A stretch of DNA of 64,000 bases from Bordetella parapertussis (GCA_945862265.1 CAMAXP010000018.1:18704-82703), one strand, 5' to 3'. Shown: positions 43,208-52,137, counted from the stretch's first letter. Notes: generated from the letters alone by a model not told the origin. Made by a program: numbers and translations.

Positions 43208-43917
43208 GGGTTTTCCCCTTTGATGAACGCCGAGGCCTCGGCCGAGGCGGGTTGCGAAAAGAAGGTGTCGACCGGCGTAACCTCGGCGACGCGGCCCTGA
43301 TGCACGAACAGTACCTCGTCGCCCAGGCGCCGCGCCTGCCCGAGGTTGTGCGTGACCATCACGATCTTTGTGCCCGATGCGTCGAAAGCCTTGATGACGG
43401 TCTCGATCTCGCGCGTCGCGGCCGGATCCAGGCTCGCGGTCGGCTCATCGAGGAAGAGGACCTCCGGGTGCAGCGCCCACGCACGCGCCAGTGCCAGCCG
43501 TTGCTGCTCTCCGCCTGAAAGCACGCGTGCCGGTCGGGTGGCCAGCGTCGCGAGGCCGACCTCCTCCAGCGCCTCCAAGGCAAGCCGGTCGCGATCCCGG
43601 GCCGGGACGTCCGCCAGCGCAAGCGCATAGGTGATATTGGCCAGCACCGAGCGCCGCAGCATCACCGGGCGCTGGAACACCATGGCCTGCAGCCTGCGTG
43701 CGCGGGCGGAGTTGCTTCCTAGCCATTCCACCCTTCCCGAGCTCGGGGCGAGAAGCCCGTGCATCAGGCGCAGCAGCACGCTCTTGCCGGCGCCATTGGC
43801 GCCCAGCACGATGGTGCTCGGGCCGGCCGAGAGTTCGAACGAAACGCGGTCGATGATCGTCCGATCGCCCGCAGAGAAGCTGACGTCGGAGAGGCGCAGC
43901 GGCAGGATCGCGCTCAT
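43198..43917 (-). CDS. tupC: Tungstate ABC transporter ATPase TupC
   Basis: 239 residues. Walker A GANGAGKS at 39-46, signature LSGGEQQR at 133-140, Walker B LFLDEP at 154-159 and the switch His in VMVTHNL. No C-terminal regulatory domain, unlike ModC. The ATG at 43917 overlaps the tupB stop (ATGA). Energises tungstate import with TupB. Confidence 0.94.
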   Translation of the reverse strand: MSAILPLRLSDVSFSAGDRTIIDRVSFELSAGPSTIVLGANGAGKSVLLRLMHGLLAPSSGRVEWLGSNSARARRLQAMVFQRPVMLRRSVLANITYALALADVPARDRDRLALEALEEVGLATLATRPARVLSGGEQQRLALARAWALHPEVLFLDEPTASLDPAATREIETVIKAFDASGTKIVMVTHNLGQARRLGDEVLFVHQGRVAEVTPVDTFFSQPASAEASAFIKGENPWA

Positions 43918-44618
43918 CCGTACTTCCTGCGCGCGGCTTCTTTCACCATCTGCGCGGCTGCGTTCAGCGCCAATACCATGATGATGAGAATGATGCCCAG
44001 CGAAAGCGCCAGCGGCAGGTCGCCTTTGGAGGTTTCCAGCGCGATCGTCGTGGTCATCACGCGCGTCACGCCATCGATGTTGCCGCCCACGATCATCACC
44101 GCGCCCACCTCGGCCAGCGCGCGCCCCATGCCGGCCAGCACCGCGGTGAAGAGCGAGTACCGGATGTCCCAGACCAGGGTGAGCGCAGCGCCGATGCCGT
44201 GCGCGCCGAGCGACCGGAGCTGTTCCTCGTACTCGGCCCACGCGTCCTCCACCGCCTGGCGGGCGAGCGCCGCAATGATCGGAAAAATCAGCAGCGTCTG
44301 GGCGATCACCATCGCCGGCGGGGTAAAGAGCAATCCGAGCGACCCGAGCGGCCCGGCGCGCGACAGCAGCAGGTATACCACCAACCCGACCACAACCGGC
44401 GGCAGGCCCATCAGCGCGTTCATCACCACCAGCACCGCCTGGCGACCCGGGAAACGGGCCACCGCGACCGCCGCGCCGAGCGGCAGGCCGATCAGCGTGG
44501 CGAGCACCACGGCCGCGAGGCTCACGCCGAGGCTGAGCAGCACGATCTGCAGCAGCGCGCGGTCGCCCGAGGCGATCAGCCCCAGCGCGCCGGAAAAGGC
44601 ATCGAGCAGCGGGGTCAT
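43914..44618 (-). CDS. tupB: Tungstate ABC transporter permease TupB
   Basis: 234 residues with five or six membrane helices. The EAA loop region reads EYEEQLRSLGAHGIGA and the core GMGRALAEVGAVMIVGGNI is typical of TupB/ModB-like permeases. The ATG at 44618 begins MTPLLDAFSGALGL; upstream in-frame sequence has no ribosome site. First gene of the tupBCA operon, divergent from modA across 93 bases. Confidence 0.92.
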   Translation of the reverse strand: MTPLLDAFSGALGLIASGDRALLQIVLLSLGVSLAAVVLATLIGLPLGAAVAVARFPGRQAVLVVMNALMGLPPVVVGLVVYLLLSRAGPLGSLGLLFTPPAMVIAQTLLIFPIIAALARQAVEDAWAEYEEQLRSLGAHGIGAALTLVWDIRYSLFTAVLAGMGRALAEVGAVMIVGGNIDGVTRVMTTTIALETSKGDLPLALSLGIILIIMVLALNAAAQMVKEAARRKYG

Positions 44619-44665
44619 TGAGCAGGCATGGAGTTTTTCCTCTGAGCGCGGCATGCTACGCGATC

Positions 44666-44690
44666 CCGTGCGAACTGCAGATATGCACGG
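44666..44690. promoter_or_regulatory. Inverted repeat between tup and mod operons
   Basis: CCGTGC-N13-GCACGG lies in the 93-base divergent region that separates tungstate from molybdate uptake genes. A shared oxyanion-responsive regulator could bind here; it does not match the E. coli ModE box. Tentative. Confidence 0.3.
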
Positions 44691-44711
44691 CACTTCATAA
44701 GCAGGCCCTGG

Positions 44712-45476
44712 ATGACCATGAAGAAACTGCTTGCCACCCTCACCCTGCTCGCCGCGTTCGCGCCAGGCGCCAACGCCCAGGACACCCTGCTCGTCTTTGC
44801 TGCAACCAGCCTCAAGGAGTCGCTGGACGCGGTGAATGCCGCCTGGGCGCAGCAAAGCGGCGCAAAGACGGCCACGTCCTATGCGGCCAGTTCAGCGCTC
44901 GCCCGGCAGATCGAAGGCGGCGCCCCGGCGCAGGTCTTCATCTCCGCCGATCTCGAATGGATGGACTACCTCGAAAAACACGCCCTGCTGCAGCCCGGCA
45001 CGCGCAGGAACCTCGTCGGCAACAGGCTGGCGCTCATCGCGCCAGCACAAAGCAAGGCGCAGGCAATCCTCGCGCCGGGCGTGCAGTTGGCGACGCTGCT
45101 CGGGCCGTCGGGGCGGCTCGCGGTCGGCGACCCGCAGCATGTGCCGGTCGGGAAATACGCCCGTGCGGCGCTCGACAAGCTCGGCGCATGGGACCCGGTG
45201 TCTCGACGCCTGGCTGCAACGGAAAACGTCCGCGCTGCGCTGGCGCTCGTCTCGCGCAACGAGGCCCCGCTCGGCATCGTCTACGAAACGGACGCCCGTG
45301 CTGAACCCAAGGTCCGCATCGTGGCCATGTTCGGCGAAGGACTGCACCCGCCGGTGATCTACCCTGCGGCGGCCACCCGGGGCGCAAAAGCCGGCGCCGG
45401 TGCCTACCTCGCTTTCCTCGCCACCCCGCAGGCCAAGGCGCTTTTCAGGCAGCACGGCTTTACCCCGTTAAACTAG
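44712..45476 (+). CDS. modA: Molybdate ABC transporter binding protein ModA
   Basis: 254 residues. Signal peptide LLATLTLLAAFAPGANAQ, then LLVFAATSLKESLDAVNAAW, SYAASSALARQIEGGAPAQV and FISADLEWMDYLE: the ModA fold and its Ser ligands. GIVYETDARAEPKVRIV is the distal part. Captures molybdate in the periplasm for ModBC. The ATG at 44718 is a possible alternative start. Four bases upstream of modB. Confidence 0.95.
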   Translation: MTMKKLLATLTLLAAFAPGANAQDTLLVFAATSLKESLDAVNAAWAQQSGAKTATSYAASSALARQIEGGAPAQVFISADLEWMDYLEKHALLQPGTRRNLVGNRLALIAPAQSKAQAILAPGVQLATLLGPSGRLAVGDPQHVPVGKYARAALDKLGAWDPVSRRLAATENVRAALALVSRNEAPLGIVYETDARAEPKVRIVAMFGEGLHPPVIYPAAATRGAKAGAGAYLAFLATPQAKALFRQHGFTPLN

Positions 45477-45480
45477 GCGG

Positions 45481-46170
45481 GTGATCGGCCTCACCCCTGA
45501 AGAGCTGGAGATCCTCCGGCTCAGCCTCAAAGTCGCATTCTGGAGCACGCTGGCCAGCCTGCCGGTGGCGCTCGCCCTGGCGATGCTGCTCGCCCGCGGG
45601 CGCTTTCCCGGCAAGGCGCTCGTCGACGGCCTCGTCAACCTCCCGCTGGTGCTGCCCCCGGTCGTGATCGGGTACTTCCTGCTGCTCGCCTTCGGCCGCC
45701 GCGGGCCCATAGGCGCGCTGCTGGAGGAAACCTTCGGCATCGTGTTCGCCTTTCGCTGGACCGGGGCGGCGCTCGCCTGCGCGCTGATGGGGCTGCCCCT
45801 CGCCGTGCGCGCCATGCGCCAGGCCATCGAGTCGGTGGACTCGGGCCTGGAGGCGGCCGCCGCCACGCTCGGCGCGAGCCGTGCCTGGGTATTCGCGAGC
45901 GTCACGCTGCCGCTGGTGGCACCCGGCATCGTCAACGGGGCCTTGCTCTCGTTCGCGCGCAGCCTCGGCGAATTCGGCGCGACCGCCACGTTCGTCTCCA
46001 ACATCCCCGGCGAGACACGCACGCTGCCGCTTGCCATCTACGGTTACACGCAGTCGGTCGGCGGCGACGCTCAGGCGCTGCGCCTGTGCATCCTGTCGAT
46101 CGTGCTGTCGCTCGGCGCACTGATGGCCTCCGAATGGCTGCTGCGCGCCGCCCGGAAGCGGACCGGCTGA
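45481..46170 (+). CDS. modB: Molybdate ABC transporter permease ModB
   Basis: 229 residues, GTG start. Five or so membrane helices; LPLVLPPVVIGYFLL, EAAAATLGASRAWVFASVTLP (EAA loop contacting ModC) and SFARSLGEFGATATFVSNIPG are diagnostic. Stop overlaps the modC start by one base (TGATG). Confidence 0.95.
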   Translation: MIGLTPEELEILRLSLKVAFWSTLASLPVALALAMLLARGRFPGKALVDGLVNLPLVLPPVVIGYFLLLAFGRRGPIGALLEETFGIVFAFRWTGAALACALMGLPLAVRAMRQAIESVDSGLEAAAATLGASRAWVFASVTLPLVAPGIVNGALLSFARSLGEFGATATFVSNIPGETRTLPLAIYGYTQSVGGDAQALRLCILSIVLSLGALMASEWLLRAARKRTG

Positions 46171-47258
46171 TGCGGATCGAAGCCGACGTGCGCCTGAGGC
46201 ACGGCGCGTTCTCGCTCTCGGCGCAGTTCGCGAGCGCAGCCGGCGTGACCGTGCTGTTTGGCCGCTCCGGCTCGGGCAAGACCACGCTGCTCAATGCCAT
46301 CGCCGGCCTGGTCCGGCCCGATGCCGGGCGCATCGTCGTGGGCGGGGAGACTTTCTTCGATTCCGACCGGCGCATTTCCGTGCCGGTGCAGAAGCGCCGC
46401 ATCGGCTATGTCTTCCAGGAAGGGCGCCTGCTGCCCCACCTCTCGGTACGCAGCAACCTCGCCTACGGCCGCTTCTTCACCCCGATGGCGGACCGATATG
46501 CCGACTTCGACCGCGTGGTCAGTCTCCTCGACCTCGGCACGCTGCTGGAGCGCCGGCCGCGCCACCTGTCCGGCGGCGAGAAGCAACGTGTCGCGATCGG
46601 CCGTGCACTGCTCGCAAGCCCCCGGCTGCTGCTGATGGACGAACCGCTGGCCTCGCTCGATGCGGCACGCAAGGGCGAAATCCTGCACTACGTCGAGCGG
46701 CTGCGCGACGAAATGCGCGTGCCCATCGTCTACGTGAGCCACGCGATCGAAGAGGTCACCCGTCTCGCCGACACGCTGGTGCTGGTTTCCGATGGCCGGG
46801 TCACCGGCGTGGGCAGCGTCCCGGAACTTGCGGCACGCCTCGACCTGCGCAACCAGCTCGGCCGCTTCGAGGGCGGCGCGGTGATCGATGCGCGAGTCTC
46901 CGCGCAGGACCTCGCCTCCGGCCTCGCACACCTCGCGTTCGACGGCGGCGAGCTGCTGACCACCGACCTCGACGCGCTGGTCGGCGAGCGCGTGCGCGTG
47001 CGCATCCGGGCCCGCGATGTATCGATCGCGCTGGAGCGTCCGAACGGGATCAGCATCCTCAACTGCCTGGCCGGCACCGTGGCCGAGATCAGCGGCGACG
47101 GATCGAGCGCCGACGTGCGCATCATGGTCGGCGCCACCGCGATCATCGCGCGGATCACCCGCCACTCCATCCAGGCGCTCAACCTCGCACCCGGCGTCCC
47201 GGTGCATGCGCTGGTGAAGGCCGTGTCGCTCGATCGCCACAGCGTCGGCTACGCATGA
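46170..47258 (+). CDS. modC: Molybdate ABC transporter ATPase ModC
   Basis: 362 residues. Walker A GRSGSGKT at 31-38, signature LSGGEKQR at 133-140, Walker B LLLMDEP at 153-159, and a C-terminal TOBE/Mop domain from about 290 (SILNCLAGTVAEI..) that binds oxyanion and can inhibit transport when molybdate is plentiful. ATG overlaps modB stop. Its own stop overlaps the chromate transporter start by four bases (ATGA). Confidence 0.95.
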   Translation: MRIEADVRLRHGAFSLSAQFASAAGVTVLFGRSGSGKTTLLNAIAGLVRPDAGRIVVGGETFFDSDRRISVPVQKRRIGYVFQEGRLLPHLSVRSNLAYGRFFTPMADRYADFDRVVSLLDLGTLLERRPRHLSGGEKQRVAIGRALLASPRLLLMDEPLASLDAARKGEILHYVERLRDEMRVPIVYVSHAIEEVTRLADTLVLVSDGRVTGVGSVPELAARLDLRNQLGRFEGGAVIDARVSAQDLASGLAHLAFDGGELLTTDLDALVGERVRVRIRARDVSIALERPNGISILNCLAGTVAEISGDGSSADVRIMVGATAIIARITRHSIQALNLAPGVPVHALVKAVSLDRHSVGYA

Positions 47259-48592
47259 GCGACACACCACCCCCGCCCGTACCCTTCCGCGAAGCCTTCT
47301 GGTTCTGGCTGAGGCTCGGGTTCCTGTCCTTCGGCGGGCCGGCCGGGCAGATCTCGATGATGCACACCGAGCTGGTCGAGCGGCGGCGCTGGATCTCGGA
47401 GGGGCGTTTCCTCCATGCGCTCAACTACTGCATGGTGCTGCCCGGCCCCGAAGCGCAGCAACTGGCGACCTCCATCGGCTGGCTGATGCACCGCACCTGG
47501 GGGGGCATCGTGGCGGGCGGGCTTTTCGTGCTGCCATCGCTTTTCATCCTGATCGGCCTTTCGTACGTCTACATGGCCTACGGCAGCGTGCCGGCCGTGG
47601 CGGGGCTCCTCTACGGCATCAAGCCCGCAGTGGTCGCCATCGTGCTTGCTGCTGCCTGGCGCATCGGCCAGCGCGCCCTGAAGCATCCGGCGCTGTGGGC
47701 GATCAGCGTGGCCGCATTCCTTGCGATCTACGCCCTCGCCCTGCCCTTCCCGCTGATCGTGATCGGCGCCGGCCTCATCGGTGCGCTGGGCGGGCGCTTC
47801 GCGCCGCAGGTGTTCGCGATGGGCGGCGGGCACGGGGCGTCGAAGAAAGGCTATGGCCCCGCGCTCATCGACGACGACACGCCTACGCCGGCGCATGCGA
47901 TCTACCGGCTCCCCAGGATTGCCGCCTATGCGCTGGGCGGCCTGGCCCTGTGGGTGGCGGCGATGGGCGCGCTGGTCGCCGCGTATGGGTGGGAGAGCAC
48001 CCTCGCACAGATGGGCTGGTTCTTCACCAAGGCGGCGATGCTGACGTTTGGAGGCGCCTATGCCGTTCTGCCGTATGTGTACCAAGGTGCTGTAGACCAC
48101 TACCACTGGCTGACGGCCACACAGATGATCGATGGCCTCGCGCTCGGCGAAACGACACCGGGCCCGCTGATCATGGTGGTGGCCTTCGTCGGCTTTGTCG
48201 GCGGCTGGGGCGCGGAACTGTTCGGGCCGGGCAACCTGCTGCTCGCCGGAGCGGTGGCGGCCACGGTCGTCACGTACTTCACCTTCCTACCCTCGTTCGT
48301 GTTCATCCTCGTCGGCGGACCGCTGGTGGAAACCACGCACGGCAACCTCAAGTTCACCGCGCCGCTGACAGGCATCACAGCCGCAGTGGTGGGCGTCATC
48401 GTCAGCCTCGCGCTGTTCTTTGCCGGGCACGTGTTCTGGCCGGAGGGCTTCCAAGGGCGCCTCGACTGGGTCGCCGCACTCGGCGCCCTCGCCGCGCTCG
48501 TCGCAGCAGTGCATTACAAGGTCGGGCTGATCCGGCTGATCTGCGTGGCCGCTGCCGCGGGACTGGTGTTGCGGCTTTCGGGCCTCGCGTAG
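47255..48592 (+). CDS. chrA: Chromate transporter ChrA (two-domain CHR family)
   Basis: 445 residues with about ten membrane helices in two homologous halves. FWLRLGFLSFGGPAGQISMM in the first half and FFTKAAMLTFGGAYAVLPYV in the second are the CHR domain signatures, each followed by a PGPxA/PGPLI-type motif (VLPGPEAQQ; TTPGPLIMV). The family exports chromate using the proton gradient. The start overlaps modC, so it is translated as the last member of the molybdate operon; exchange of another group 6 oxyanion or sulfate is possible (inference). Confidence 0.92.
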   Translation: MSDTPPPPVPFREAFWFWLRLGFLSFGGPAGQISMMHTELVERRRWISEGRFLHALNYCMVLPGPEAQQLATSIGWLMHRTWGGIVAGGLFVLPSLFILIGLSYVYMAYGSVPAVAGLLYGIKPAVVAIVLAAAWRIGQRALKHPALWAISVAAFLAIYALALPFPLIVIGAGLIGALGGRFAPQVFAMGGGHGASKKGYGPALIDDDTPTPAHAIYRLPRIAAYALGGLALWVAAMGALVAAYGWESTLAQMGWFFTKAAMLTFGGAYAVLPYVYQGAVDHYHWLTATQMIDGLALGETTPGPLIMVVAFVGFVGGWGAELFGPGNLLLAGAVAATVVTYFTFLPSFVFILVGGPLVETTHGNLKFTAPLTGITAAVVGVIVSLALFFAGHVFWPEGFQGRLDWVAALGALAALVAAVHYKVGLIRLICVAAAAGLVLRLSGLA

Positions 48593-48616
48593 AATCCGCT
48601 TAAAAAGGAGATCCCC

Positions 48617-48904
48617 ATGCCCGCCTACCTGATTGCTGAAGTCGAAGTCACCGACCCCGCCGCCTACGAGGGCTACAAGAAAATCACGCCCGCAGCTGTC
48701 GCGGCCTACGGCGGAAAATTCATCGTGCGCGGCGGCGCCGTAGACAGCAAGGAAGGCGGCTGGAGCCCCTCGCGGCTGGTGGTGATCGAATTCGCCTCCA
48801 TGGAGCAGGCGCGCAGGTTCTACGACTCGCCCGAATACGCCCCGGCGCTCGCGATCCGCAAGGCGGCCTCGAAGTCCCGTCTCGTCCTGGTCGAGGGCGT
48901 TTGA
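48617..48904 (+). CDS. DUF1330 family protein
   Basis: 95 residues. PAYLIAEVEVTDPAAYEGYK, GGKFIVRGGAVDSKEGGW and RLVVIEFASMEQARRFYDSP match DUF1330, a ferredoxin-like dimeric fold of unknown function. AAAAAGGAG-type ribosome site upstream. The stop overlaps the next start (TGATG). Cytoplasmic. Confidence 0.9.
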   Translation: MPAYLIAEVEVTDPAAYEGYKKITPAAVAAYGGKFIVRGGAVDSKEGGWSPSRLVVIEFASMEQARRFYDSPEYAPALAIRKAASKSRLVLVEGV

Positions 48905-49353
48905 TGGCCGTGCGCCCCCTGCTGCTCGCCCTGCTTGGCGCTGCCGTGCTGGGCACTGCCGGGTGCGGCTCGCTGCCCGTGAGCGGCACCACGCGTGAAG
49001 TCACCGATCCGGCGCGCTTCCTGCCGGACCTGCCGTTGCCCGAAGGCACCAAGATCGACCTCGAGCGTACGCTCATCCTCGGGAGCGCGGCCGACTGGAC
49101 GGGACGAGTGGCCGGCACGACACCCTTGGGCGAGGAAGACCTGATCCGGCACTTCCGCGAGCAACTCGGTAAAGGGGGGTGGAAGCTCGTGACGATCGCA
49201 CGCTCCAAATCGTCCCTTATGACGTTCACCAACGCGCCCCGAGCGGCGACGATCGAAGTCTCGCCCGCCGGTGGATTCGGCGGGAGCTCTGCGTTTACGG
49301 TGGTGGTGTCGCCCCAGGTCTCAGGGGCGACCGGGCCTGCGCAGGCGCGCTAG
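48904..49353 (+). CDS. Putative lipoprotein of unknown function
   Basis: 149 residues from the ATG at 48904. Signal sequence LLLALLGAAVLGTAGC places a lipobox cysteine (TAGC) near residue 19. The rest, with PDLPLPEGTKIDLERTLILG and EDLIRHFREQLGKGGWKLV, suggests a small alpha/beta domain that I do not recognise beyond hypothetical lipoproteins. Coupled to the DUF1330 gene; tail-to-tail overlap of four bases with the superoxide dismutase gene. Confidence 0.65.
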   Translation: MAVRPLLLALLGAAVLGTAGCGSLPVSGTTREVTDPARFLPDLPLPEGTKIDLERTLILGSAADWTGRVAGTTPLGEEDLIRHFREQLGKGGWKLVTIARSKSSLMTFTNAPRAATIEVSPAGGFGGSSAFTVVVSPQVSGATGPAQAR

Positions 49354-49868
49354 CCGGCCTTGATGACCGCGCAGGCGCTGCGCGCGCCTGCATTGCCGGT
49401 CGGCTGGGTCTTGAAATCGTCCGCTTGCGCATGGACGATCAGGCCGCGCCCGACAACGCTGCCCGGGCCGGCCGATACGGTGATCACGTCGAGGTCCGCC
49501 GTTACGTTCGCATTCCCCGAGGCATCCGACTTTAGGCTGGGCAGGTCGCCCGCATGGCGCTCCGGCGTCCCGGCATGGGCATGCGACTTGGAGTAGGGAT
49601 TGAAGTGCCCCTTCGTGCTCATGCCATCACCGGAGCTGCAGTCGCCCGCCTCGTGGATATGGAAACCGAATTCCCCGCCGGGTTTGAGGCCGGTGATGCG
49701 GGCCGTGACGCGCACCTTGTCGCCAAGCTGCACGAAGCTGGCGGTGCCGCGCACCGTGCTGCCCTTGGTGGACTCCAGGGTCGCCGAAGCCTTGGGCGCG
49801 TCTGCGGGGATGGACTGGCAGCCTGCGAGCAGGGCGAGAAGCGATACGGCTAGGATCGGATGGCGCAA
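49350..49868 (-). CDS. sodC: Cu/Zn superoxide dismutase lipoprotein
   Basis: 172 residues, TTG start with GGGAG upstream. Lipobox LLAGC near residue 16. Metal ligands are seen in GFHIHEAGDC, KGHFNPY, HAGDLP and GRGLIVHAQADDF, with the conserved disulfide pair and a C-terminal GARSACAVI. Converts periplasmic superoxide. Last gene of the reverse formate dehydrogenase run, 13 bases after a small Lys-rich protein, so it may protect the oxygen-sensitive enzyme (inference). Confidence 0.93.
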   Translation of the reverse strand: MRHPILAVSLLALLAGCQSIPADAPKASATLESTKGSTVRGTASFVQLGDKVRVTARITGLKPGGEFGFHIHEAGDCSSGDGMSTKGHFNPYSKSHAHAGTPERHAGDLPSLKSDASGNANVTADLDVITVSAGPGSVVGRGLIVHAQADDFKTQPTGNAGARSACAVIKAG

Positions 49869-49881
49869 GGAAACTCCCGGT

Positions 49882-50133
49882 TTACTTCTTCTTGGCGGCC
49901 ACGGCCACGGCCGCGCCCTTGGGCTCGGCGCTGCCTTTCGACTTCTTGTAGTTCGCCACGGCCTTGTCCTGGGACTTGCCCAGGAGCTCGGCTTCCTTGT
50001 CCGCGCCCGCCTTGTCCTTTGCTGCCTTCTCGGCTTTCGCCTCTTCCGTCATCGGCGGCGCGGGCGGCAGCTTGGCAAACGCGGCCCCGGCGATCGTGCC
50101 GGCGGCGAGGCATGCAATCAGTCTCTTCATCAT
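49882..50133 (-). CDS. Small lysine/alanine-rich exported protein in the formate dehydrogenase operon
   Basis: 83 residues from the ATG at 50133, ten bases after AGGAGG. A signal peptide (RLIACLAAGTIAGAAFA) is followed by a charged helical segment APPMTEEAKAEKAAKDKAGA and a tail ending KGAAVAVAAKKK. No known domain recognised. Lies between the gamma subunit and sodC. May be a periplasmic assembly or structural helper. Function unknown. Confidence 0.7.
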   Translation of the reverse strand: MMKRLIACLAAGTIAGAAFAKLPPAPPMTEEAKAEKAAKDKAGADKEAELLGKSQDKAVANYKKSKGSAEPKGAAVAVAAKKK

Positions 50134-50148
50134 GGTCTCCAACCCTCC

Positions 50149-51234
50149 TTAGTGTTGCGGCTGCGCGGCCGGTGCGGGCTTCGCATCGCCCCCGGACTTG
50201 CCCGATTTGACTTCGTCGTACCAGAGTTCGTGGTGCTCCTTCGCCCAGGTCTCGTCGACGTAACCGGTACGCATGCCTTCGTATGCGCCCTCGGTCCCGA
50301 TGGTGCCCATGTAGATATGCGCAAACGAGACGGCGATGAACACCACGCCACCGACCCCGTGGACGATGTTCGCCTGCTGCATCGTGGCGCGGACCTGCTC
50401 GAAGTTCGGGAACAGCATGATGAGGCCGGTCACGCTCAGGACCGTGCCCAGCACCACCACGCCCAGCCAGAACCAGCCCTTCTCGCCCGCATTGAAGCGA
50501 CCCGAAGGCACTTCGTGCTCGCCAAACATGCCCCCCGCCTTCACCAGCCAGGTCAGGTCGCCCTTGGCCGGGAAGTTGGAGCGCACGTAGATCAGCGCGA
50601 ACAGCACGGTGGAAACAAGGAACAGCGGCCCGATGAAATTGTGCAGGTTCTTCATCAGCATGCTCAGCCACGCAAACAGCGTGTAGCCGATCACGGGCAG
50701 CAGGATGTGCTTGCCGAACAGGATCACCAGGCCCGACACGCCGAGCACGCAGAAGCTGATCGCCATGCTCCAATGGGCCCAGCGTTCCACTGCGGTGAAG
50801 CGCAGCATCGTGCGACCGGTCGGCGGATTGTGGAGCTTGATCGGTCCCTTCCAGAGGTAGAACGCGCCAATCACCACTGCGGCGAGCACCACCAGCAGCC
50901 CGCCGTAGAAAGTGACCGGGCCGTTGCGGTACTTGCGCCATGCCTCGCCCGCCGTGGACATGCCGTCCTGACCGAAGAACTTCGCCTGGGGCTGGATGAG
51001 CACGCCGGTTTCGGGCCCCTTGATGCTGGTGTAGTTCGATTCGCCGGAGCGAACTTCGCGCCACACCGGGGCGTTGTTGCCAGGCTGCTCGACCTGGCGT
51101 TTGGCCTGGGAATCCTCGGCGGCTGGCTGCGCCGCCGGTACGGGTTGCGCCTGCGCCAAAGCCGCGGCCGGCACCAGCACCGCACACGACAGCGCCATGG
51201 CCAGGCCCATCAGCCCGCTACGTAGTTTCATCAT
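50149..51234 (-). CDS. fdoI: Formate dehydrogenase gamma subunit (cytochrome b556)
   Basis: 361 residues. A signal peptide and a periplasmic stretch of about 80 residues (NNAPVWREVRSGESNYTSIK) come before the first membrane helix near 110; then the di-haem b helices follow with RFTAVERWAHWSMAISFCVL and HNFIGPLFLVSTVLF and HGVGGVVFIAVSFAHIYMGT, each holding candidate haem-ligand His. It anchors the enzyme and passes formate electrons to quinone. ATG at 51234 after GGAGGAG. Longer than E. coli FdoI because of the N-terminal extension, which is common in this lineage. Confidence 0.92.
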   Translation of the reverse strand: MMKLRSGLMGLAMALSCAVLVPAAALAQAQPVPAAQPAAEDSQAKRQVEQPGNNAPVWREVRSGESNYTSIKGPETGVLIQPQAKFFGQDGMSTAGEAWRKYRNGPVTFYGGLLVVLAAVVIGAFYLWKGPIKLHNPPTGRTMLRFTAVERWAHWSMAISFCVLGVSGLVILFGKHILLPVIGYTLFAWLSMLMKNLHNFIGPLFLVSTVLFALIYVRSNFPAKGDLTWLVKAGGMFGEHEVPSGRFNAGEKGWFWLGVVVLGTVLSVTGLIMLFPNFEQVRATMQQANIVHGVGGVVFIAVSFAHIYMGTIGTEGAYEGMRTGYVDETWAKEHHELWYDEVKSGKSGGDAKPAPAAQPQH

Positions 51235-51259
51235 TGGGTCTCCTCCGGCCCCGGACCGG

Positions 51260-51514
51260 CTACTGCCCGATCCGTTTGTATTCGTTCTGGCCGTCGTTGC
51301 GCGCCTTGATCTGGGTTTCCCAGGTGCCCTTGTCGCCCTTGGTCCACTTGGCATTTGCCGCGCCGATGGCGAGCGGGGCGTTGTCCCACGGCTTGCCATC
51401 CGGCTTGCCCTGGTACTTGCCCTGCTTCTGCCCGGTGGAGGCCTGCTCGACTTCCATGCACCCGACCGCGCCCAGCGACGCGATCACCGCAACAATCAGC
51501 GAGCGGCGCATCAT
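51260..51514 (-). CDS. Small lipoprotein between formate dehydrogenase beta and gamma genes
   Basis: 84 residues. MMRRSLIVAVIASLGAVGC is a lipoprotein signal with the cysteine at 19; the mature part is short and polar (KQGKYQGKPDGKPWDNAPLA, then KGDKGTWETQIKARNDGQNE). The ATG overlaps the beta subunit stop (ATGA), so it is made together with it. No known domain. Its position suggests a periplasmic accessory of the dehydrogenase complex (inference). Confidence 0.75.
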   Translation of the reverse strand: MMRRSLIVAVIASLGAVGCMEVEQASTGQKQGKYQGKPDGKPWDNAPLAIGAANAKWTKGDKGTWETQIKARNDGQNEYKRIGQ

Positions 51515-52137
51515 GATTTTGCTGCGGGGGCCGGTGCCGCGCCACCCTTGCCTTGTCCGTACGCCGTGCCCCAGCCCCAAACCTCGGAGCCCTTGCCGCG
51601 CTTGAGCACCCGCTCGCGGTAGATGTCGGCGATCACGTCGCCGTCGCCGCCCAGCAGCGCCTTGGTCGAGCACATTTCCGCACAGGCCGGGAGCTTGCCC
51701 TCGGCAAGGCGGTTGCGACCGTACTTCTTGAATTCGGCTTCCGACTTGTCGGCTTCCGGTCCGCCTGCGCAGAACGTGCACTTGTCCATCTTGCCGCGCA
51801 GGCCGAACGCGCCCGCCTGCGGGAACTGCGGCGCGCCGAACGGGCAGGCGTAAAAGCAATACCCGCAACCGATGCACAGGTCCTTGTCATGCAGCACGAC
51901 ACCGTCGTCGGTGCGGTAGAAGCAGTCCACCGGGCACACCGCCATACAGGGTGCGTCCGAGCAGTGCATGCAGGCCACCGAGATCGACTTCTCGGCCCCG
52001 ACCACGCCGTCGTTGATCGTGACGACACGCCGGCGGTTCACGCCCCACGGCACTTCGTGCTCCTGCTTGCAGGCAGTCACGCAGCCGTTGCACTCGATGC
52101 AGCGCTCGGCGTCACAGAGGAATTTCATTCTCGCCAT
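51511..52137 (-). CDS. fdoH: Formate dehydrogenase beta subunit, four [4Fe-4S] clusters
   Basis: 208 residues. Cysteine groups: CIECNGCVTACKQEH, CMHCSDAPCMAVCPVDC, CIGCGYCFYACPFG and CTFC..CAEMC, enough for four [4Fe-4S] clusters. Shuttles electrons from the alpha to the gamma subunit on the periplasmic face. Shorter than E. coli FdoH (about 300) as it lacks the C-terminal membrane helix. Ten bases after the alpha gene. Confidence 0.94.
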   Translation of the reverse strand: MARMKFLCDAERCIECNGCVTACKQEHEVPWGVNRRRVVTINDGVVGAEKSISVACMHCSDAPCMAVCPVDCFYRTDDGVVLHDKDLCIGCGYCFYACPFGAPQFPQAGAFGLRGKMDKCTFCAGGPEADKSEAEFKKYGRNRLAEGKLPACAEMCSTKALLGGDGDVIADIYRERVLKRGKGSEVWGWGTAYGQGKGGAAPAPAAKS

